DNA of 9,644 nucleotides, from positions 1-9,644 of the forward strand of contig JAUIGA010000098.1 in NCBI GenBank assembly GCA_030430125.1, given 5' to 3'. The position numbers were made by a program, and so were the translations under genes. A model generated the notes under the pieces. The model made no database searches. It saw only the letters and a list, made by a program, of their open reading frames with translations, and was not told the DNA's origin. This document shows, one piece after another, positions 6,145-9,644 of this stretch. Position 1 is the stretch's first letter, and each line of letters begins with the position of its first letter. This DNA is from Chloroflexia bacterium. GTDB lineage: Bacteria > Chloroflexota > Chloroflexia > Thermomicrobiales > UBA6265.

Positions 6145-6196
6145 TGCGGTTCCGGTGCGACGCTGCTGCTGCATGGCGGGTCGCATTCGGTCCCGG

Positions 6197-6233
6197 CCCC
6201 TCCGCGCTGTTTCCGGGAATCAGAGCGGAGGGG
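6197..6233 (-). terminator. Hairpin after the secreted-protein gene
   Basis: CCCCTCCGC (6197-6205) pairs with GCGGAGGGG (6225-6233) in a 9-bp perfect GC-rich stem with a 19-base loop. It lies 32 bases beyond the stop of the minus-strand gene at 6266, where a terminator is expected, and before the groES promoter. On the minus strand no T tract follows, so it is not a classic intrinsic terminator. Confidence 0.45.
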
Positions 6234-6265
6234 TTTGTACCGTATGCGGGCTTCGCGAAACCGCG

Positions 6266-7462
6266 CTATCCACCAAATCCGGCGAGCGCGGGGACGTGCG
6301 TGGTGGCGTCGGCAAGCACCGGCTGCCCGTCCACCTGCACGCCGGCATTCGCAAGCTGAAGCGCAGCTGGCAGCTGATCCTCAGCCGCGGTCATCGACAC
6401 CACCGTCGACCCCGCGGGCGCCGACCGGATCTCGTACACCGTGATCAGGTTGCCCTGCTGCCCCGGCTCCTGCATGGCAATGATCCAGCGTCCACCGTTG
6501 TCGGCCGTGACCGCGTCGATCAGGGTCGAGCTCGCAAACTCCGGCGTGTCCAGCAACGCCTGCGCAAACCCCTGCGGCTCCCCAACAGCGGGCAGGTCGT
6601 CAGGGAGCACGAGCACACTGAGGAACGCAGGCACGCCCGGGGCAGTCAGTTGCACCTGGCTGTCGCCGGATTCACCCACCTGCCAGTCGGTGCCAAACCG
6701 AACGTCGGTTCCCGACGTCGGAATGATGTGACTCCCGGGCAGTTGCGCCGCGGGCTGGCCCTGTCCCTCAGGCGTCGGTGTTGTCGAGCCACCGATGCGA
6801 GAGCTTCGATCCATCGGGCTGGTCGTAACGGAGGTGGGGCTCGGCACTGGCGTCGTGGGCGGTGTTGTCGGCGGCTGTGAACTCGTGGTTCCACCGACGG
6901 CCGCGGTGATGACGCGCTGCATCGCGGCGGCATCGACTCCATCGAAGATCTGCGAGCCGTCGATGGTGATCCCCGCCTGGGCAGACTCCATACCCGGCTC
7001 GAACGCCTCCGGGCTATCGATCAGGATGCCAATCGTGCTACCGGACTCGCCTTCGATCACGAGCGTGAAGATGGCGAGCGCGATACCCTCGGACTCGGAA
7101 ATGTCGATGGAGTACGACACATTGTCGTAATCGCCACGATCGATCTGCTGCAGCGTCCCGCCCTCGGTGAACCCCTCCAGGAGGATATCGCGAAGCTGAT
7201 TTCCGGGCACCGGGAACGTCGTCGCACCATAGCCGACGACCGATGTTCCGCTGCTCAGCGCCACGAGCTCGAGGTTGGTATCAACGATGCTGACGTCGGG
7301 GATGAATGTCCATTCCGAGCTCCAGGCAACCGTCTGGCCGTTGACGATCTGTCGCGTGCCACCGGTCTGCGCCATCGCCGAGGACGGCGCGACAATCGCG
7401 ACGGCCATCAGCAGGGCGCACATCAGCATGACGACGCCTCGCGCCGTTCTCATCGATTGCAT
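6266..7462 (-). CDS. Secreted protein of unknown function with two copies of one domain
   Basis: I do not recognise a family for this 398-residue protein. A signal peptide spans 1-31: MQSMRTAR, a hydrophobic core VVMLMCALLMAVAIVA, then a likely signal peptidase I site after AMA31. No lipobox cysteine is at the cleavage site. Mature residues about 44-177 and 253-387 look like two copies of one domain joined by a Thr/Pro/Ser-rich linker (191-240). W51/W260, LL94-95/LL303-304 and the closing AGITIDG/AGVQVDG (163-169/373-379) align at a constant offset of 209-210 residues. The only cysteine is in the signal peptide, and no catalytic motif or C-terminal anchor is visible. ATG 7462 is chosen for GGGGAG eight bases upstream; ATG 7453 is an alternative. 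The gene lies just upstream of groES on the same strand but has its own hairpin and is probably separate. It may have an extracellular binding or envelope role; this is a guess. Confidence 0.8.
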   Translation of the reverse strand: MQSMRTARGVVMLMCALLMAVAIVAPSSAMAQTGGTRQIVNGQTVAWSSEWTFIPDVSIVDTNLELVALSSGTSVVGYGATTFPVPGNQLRDILLEGFTEGGTLQQIDRGDYDNVSYSIDISESEGIALAIFTLVIEGESGSTIGILIDSPEAFEPGMESAQAGITIDGSQIFDGVDAAAMQRVITAAVGGTTSSQPPTTPPTTPVPSPTSVTTSPMDRSSRIGGSTTPTPEGQGQPAAQLPGSHIIPTSGTDVRFGTDWQVGESGDSQVQLTAPGVPAFLSVLVLPDDLPAVGEPQGFAQALLDTPEFASSTLIDAVTADNGGRWIIAMQEPGQQGNLITVYEIRSAPAGSTVVSMTAAEDQLPAALQLANAGVQVDGQPVLADATTHVPALAGFGG

Positions 7463-7779
7463 AGTCTCTTCTCCCCTTCGCACCCGCACGCACCATGTCG
7501 CGCGGATGTTCGGTTCCTTGCGGTTCGGATCCAAGTGAACGGACCCGACCGGAAACGTGCCAACCCGATTGTTCTGACACTCTAACGACGTGCCGAAGCC
7601 GGAGGTTCCAGCCGCGCTCATTGCACTCGGCCATCCAGCGGAGCCGATCGATTCGCAATCGGTGTTTTTCGCCGGCTCGTTGCGTGCCGATACCGCCCGA
7701 ATGCCGCTACACTGTGGGAAGAACCTGCCGGATACGGTTCCACCTCCATGCGTCGCATCTAGCTGGAAGGATACGGGCT
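7463..7779. other. Divergent intergenic region between the secreted-protein gene and the aminotransferase gene
   Basis: These 317 bases contain no credible gene. They should carry promoters in both directions. A possible -10 for the plus strand is at 7708-7713. Two GCGGTTCGG-like CGGTTC copies lie near 7520-7538. A short CGATT-CGC-AATCG inverted repeat near 7649-7661 is followed by GTGTTTTT. I see no convincing promoter for the minus-strand gene. Small open frames here are shadows without good ribosome binding sites. Confidence 0.6.
7708..7713 (+). promoter_or_regulatory. Possible -10 element (TACACT) for the aminotransferase-RidA operon
   Basis: TACACT in the context CCGCTACACT is identical to the 10-mer before yigZ. 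Transcription from near 7721 would leave a leader of about 60 bases before the TTG start. A clear -35 is absent. Confidence 0.35.
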
Positions 7780-8973
7780 TTGACCGAGACGCGCACGCTG
7801 CCGGACTTTCTCGCCGACCGGATAAAGAACGCTACGCCCTCCCCGACACTCGCCGTGTCGGACAAGGCGCGCCAACTCAAGGCCCAGGGCATCGATGTCA
7901 TCGACCTTGGTGGCGGCGACCCGGATTTCATCACCCCCGAACACATTCGCCAGGCAGCCGAGAACGCCATGAACGCCGGCGATACCCACTACGTCGCGAC
8001 ACCGGGCACACCCGCATTCCGGGCTGCCATCGCCAACAAGCTTCGTGTGGACAACGGGCTTAACTACGACCCCAATGGCGAGATCCTGGTCACGCCCGGC
8101 GGGAAGGCGGCGTTGTTCGAGGCGGCCATGGCGCTGGTCGAGCCCGGCGTGGATGTCCTTGTGGTCGAACCCGCCTGGGTCTCTTACGCACCGCAGATCG
8201 AGCTCGCCGGAGGTACCGCCGTACCCGTGGTGACCAGCCCGGACACGAACTGGGTTGTGACCGAGGACCTGCTGGAAAGCAGCATCACCAGCAACGCGCG
8301 CGCAATCCTGATCAACTCCCCGAACAACCCGACCGGCCACGTCATGAGCCGCGACGAGCTGGAGGCGGTTGCCCGATTTGCAGTTCGCCACGACCTCCTG
8401 GTCTGGACCGACGAGATGTACGAGAAGATCATCTATGACGGTCGGGAACACATCAGCATCGCCACCCTCGACGGCATGCGCGAGCGCACGCTGACATTCA
8501 ATGGGTTGTCCAAGGCTTACGCGATGACCGGGTGGCGGCTCGGGTATGTTGCAGGTCCGCGCGAGATCATTTCGAAGATCGGGACAGTCCACAGTCATGC
8601 CGTCACCTGCGCCACCGCGTTCGCTCAGGCGGGCGGCGTCGCCGCCCTCGAAGGACCCCAGGACGCTATCGCCGACATGGTGCGGGCGTGGGATCGTCGC
8701 CGCATGCTGATGTCCACCGGCATCAGCGCAATCAACGGACTGCGTCTCGCCCCGGCCGAAGGCGCGTTCTACGCCTTCGTCGACGGGCGCGAAACAGGTC
8801 TCGACTCGACAAGTCTCGCCGCAAGGATTCTCGACGAAGCACACGTGGCCGTGGTGCCGGGAGCCGCCTTCGGCGCGTCGGGCGAGGGCCACCTTCGACT
8901 CAGCTTCGCTACCAGTGACGACGCCCTGTCGCAGACGATTGACCGGCTCACCAACCTGTTTGGTGCCAGGTAG
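7780..8973 (+). CDS. Class I PLP-dependent aminotransferase (aspartate aminotransferase-like)
   Basis: This 397-residue fold-type I transaminase moves an amino group between an amino acid and a 2-oxo acid through pyridoxal phosphate. Visible landmarks are GDTHYVATPGTPAFR (67-81), the phosphate-binding VTPGGKAALFEA (104-115), NSPNNPTG (179-186) with the PLP-contacting Asn, DEMYEKIIYDG with D211 and Y214, and the Schiff-base lysine K245 in GLSKAYAMTGWRLGY. R373 in HLRLSFA is the expected substrate carboxylate ligand. The overall pattern resembles the AspC/prephenate aminotransferase group (subgroup I-gamma). Substrate could be aspartate, an aromatic precursor or a related acid; sequence alone does not decide. 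The start is TTG 7780, set by GGAAGGA (7765-7771) eight bases upstream and the normal family length; no suitable ATG is nearby. A RidA-family gene follows 51 bases later. Confidence 0.94.
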   Translation: MTETRTLPDFLADRIKNATPSPTLAVSDKARQLKAQGIDVIDLGGGDPDFITPEHIRQAAENAMNAGDTHYVATPGTPAFRAAIANKLRVDNGLNYDPNGEILVTPGGKAALFEAAMALVEPGVDVLVVEPAWVSYAPQIELAGGTAVPVVTSPDTNWVVTEDLLESSITSNARAILINSPNNPTGHVMSRDELEAVARFAVRHDLLVWTDEMYEKIIYDGREHISIATLDGMRERTLTFNGLSKAYAMTGWRLGYVAGPREIISKIGTVHSHAVTCATAFAQAGGVAALEGPQDAIADMVRAWDRRRMLMSTGISAINGLRLAPAEGAFYAFVDGRETGLDSTSLAARILDEAHVAVVPGAAFGASGEGHLRLSFATSDDALSQTIDRLTNLFGAR

Positions 8974-9024
8974 CCAGGCACTTCGAATCCACCCACAAGC
9001 CGAGATGAAAGGAACTTCCCGCAC

Positions 9025-9477
9025 ATGACCACCGACCAACGCCTCAACGACCTCGGTATCGAGCTGCCGGAACCGATCTCGCCGGCGGCGAACTATGTTC
9101 GCTACCAGCTGACCGGCAATCTGCTGTTCATCTCGGGCACCGGTCCGACGGCAGCCGCGCCGAAAGGCAAGGTTGGCACGGACGTCAGCCCTGAGGATGC
9201 CTATCAGGCAGCACGAGAGGTCGGCCTGCAAATCCTGGCAACCGCGAAACAGGCACTCGATGGCGACCTGGATCGCATCACCCGCGCGGTCAAGGTGCTC
9301 GGCATGGTCAACAGCGCCCCGGAATTCGGTGGGCACCCGCAGGTCATCAATGGATGCTCTGACCTCCTGGTCGAGGTGCTGGGCGAACGCGGGCGTCACA
9401 CCCGGTCAGCGATCGGGTTCGTTTCGCTGCCAAACCAGATCTGCGTCGAAATCGAGGCAACCTTCGAGGTCGCGTGA
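9025..9477 (+). CDS. RidA-family (YjgF/YER057c/UK114) enamine/imine deaminase
   Basis: This 150-residue protein is somewhat longer than archetypal RidA (about 128). RidA proteins form trimers and hydrolyse reactive enamines/imines such as 2-aminoacrylate, which PLP enzymes release. GNLLFISGTGP (31-41) forms the first core block. The helix AYQAAREVGLQILATAKQALDGDLDRI (59-85) and VKVLGMVNS (89-97) follow. The C-terminal block TRSAIGFVSLPNQICVEIEATFEV carries R127, aligning with the carboxylate-binding Arg105 of E. coli RidA, and the conserved EIEA. Deaminase activity is therefore plausible. The N-terminal RLNDLGIELPEP segment is typical of a longer subgroup of the family, whose substrates are less defined. 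The start at ATG 9025 has AAAGGA (9008-9013) 11 bases upstream. It lies in an operon with the aminotransferase, which suits by-product clean-up. A terminator follows at 9549-9577. Confidence 0.93.
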   Translation: MTTDQRLNDLGIELPEPISPAANYVRYQLTGNLLFISGTGPTAAAPKGKVGTDVSPEDAYQAAREVGLQILATAKQALDGDLDRITRAVKVLGMVNSAPEFGGHPQVINGCSDLLVEVLGERGRHTRSAIGFVSLPNQICVEIEATFEVA

Positions 9478-9511
9478 TCTCGTTGCAGGTGTTCGGGTGC
9501 ACGTGCGTCGC

Positions 9512-9531
9512 TTGACCCGGCATCGTATCCT
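9512..9531 (+). promoter_or_regulatory. Possible promoter-like element after the RidA gene
   Basis: TTGACC (9512-9517), 8 bases, then TATCCT (9526-9531). The same layout, TTGCCT-N8-TATCCT, precedes tRNA-Leu (577-596). The 8-base gap is too short for sigma-70, so only the TATCCT may matter. If active, its transcript would run through the hairpin at 9549-9577 toward a gene beyond the window. Confidence 0.2.
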
Positions 9532-9548
9532 TGCAGGTCGAAGCATGC

Positions 9549-9577
9549 GGAAAGCCGGGCCATGCACCCGGCTTTTC
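9549..9577 (+). terminator. Intrinsic terminator of the aminotransferase-RidA operon
   Basis: AAAGCCGGG (9551-9559) pairs perfectly with CCCGGCTTT (9567-9575) around a 7-base loop, extended outward by a G-T and a G-C pair. The 3' arm runs into TTTTCCCTG. It starts 72 bases after the RidA stop and is the only strong hairpin downstream. Confidence 0.78.
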
Positions 9578-9644
9578 CCTGTATCCAAACTGACAACACG
9601 ATTCGCGCTATGCGCCAACATGGTGGAGATAACCCAGCGGACAT
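9578..9644. other. Unannotated right end of the window
   Basis: These bases follow the terminator. A GGTGGAG at 9622-9628 could belong to a gene starting just past the edge, but no start codon at suitable spacing is inside the window. I see nothing else I can support. Confidence 0.4.

Noticed and set aside
7281..7658. Minus-strand open frame overlapping the 5' part of the secreted-protein gene
   Set aside because: Arg-rich out-of-frame shadow without a good ribosome binding site or any recognisable motif.
7647..7672. CGATT-CGC-AATCG hairpin followed by GTGTTTTT as a terminator or small RNA end
   Set aside because: The stem is only 5 bp, and no transcript would need to end there, since both flanking genes point away.
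7759..9399. Open frame of 546 codons on the minus strand across the aminotransferase and RidA genes
   Set aside because: It spans two real genes and the gap between them with no recognisable domain; codon-bias artefact.
9396..9644. Minus-strand open frame at the right edge
   Set aside because: Overlaps the terminator hairpin and the 3' end of the RidA gene; no family resemblance.

Overview
The window is about 9.6 kb of GC-rich (estimated low 60s % G+C), gene-dense bacterial chromosome. It looks like a core housekeeping region. I see no phage, insertion sequence, CRISPR array, toxin-antitoxin pair or recognisable defence cluster. A HrcA-type CIRCE operator before groES-groEL, strong AGGAGG ribosome binding sites, GTG/TTG starts, tRNA genes without encoded CCA, and an alanine-rich secreted protein with a Thr/Pro linker all fit a high-GC Chloroflexota lineage such as Thermomicrobia. 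That placement is an inference from general character, not proven by any one gene.

Layout. Bases 1-700 hold a tRNA-Gly(GCC) missing its first two bases, its terminator, a small DUF1330-type protein and tRNA-Leu(TAA), all on the plus strand. Bases 726-2698 hold a minus-strand pair: malate:quinone oxidoreductase (mqo), followed by a small PPOX-fold flavin/F420 oxidoreductase. Diverging from mqo, bases 2906-3868 hold a tightly coupled plus-strand pair: a YigZ/IMPACT protein and a P450-type ferredoxin whose cluster motif is CxxNxxC. A perfect 40-bp palindrome separates this pair from the convergent groES-groEL operon (minus strand, 3972-5967). The groES promoter region carries a CIRCE operator and a second, degenerate CIRCE-like site, both with a 10-base spacer instead of the usual 9. 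Upstream lies a minus-strand gene for an unrecognised secreted protein (6266-7462) made of two copies of one domain. After a 317-bp divergent gap, a plus-strand operon (7780-9477) encodes an aspartate-type class I aminotransferase (TTG start) and a RidA-family enamine/imine deaminase, closed by a hairpin terminator.

How the genes work together. GroES and GroEL form the chaperonin, probably repressed by HrcA, which is not in the window. The aminotransferase and RidA protein make biochemical sense together, because RidA proteins remove reactive enamine/imine by-products of PLP enzymes. Mqo feeds electrons from malate into the quinone pool. The ferredoxin's redox partner is not present. I found no convincing new multi-gene system. 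The most interesting signals are the tandem N10 CIRCE arrangement, the duplicated-domain secreted protein, the CxxNxxC ferredoxin coupled to YigZ, and a possible leaderless start for YigZ.
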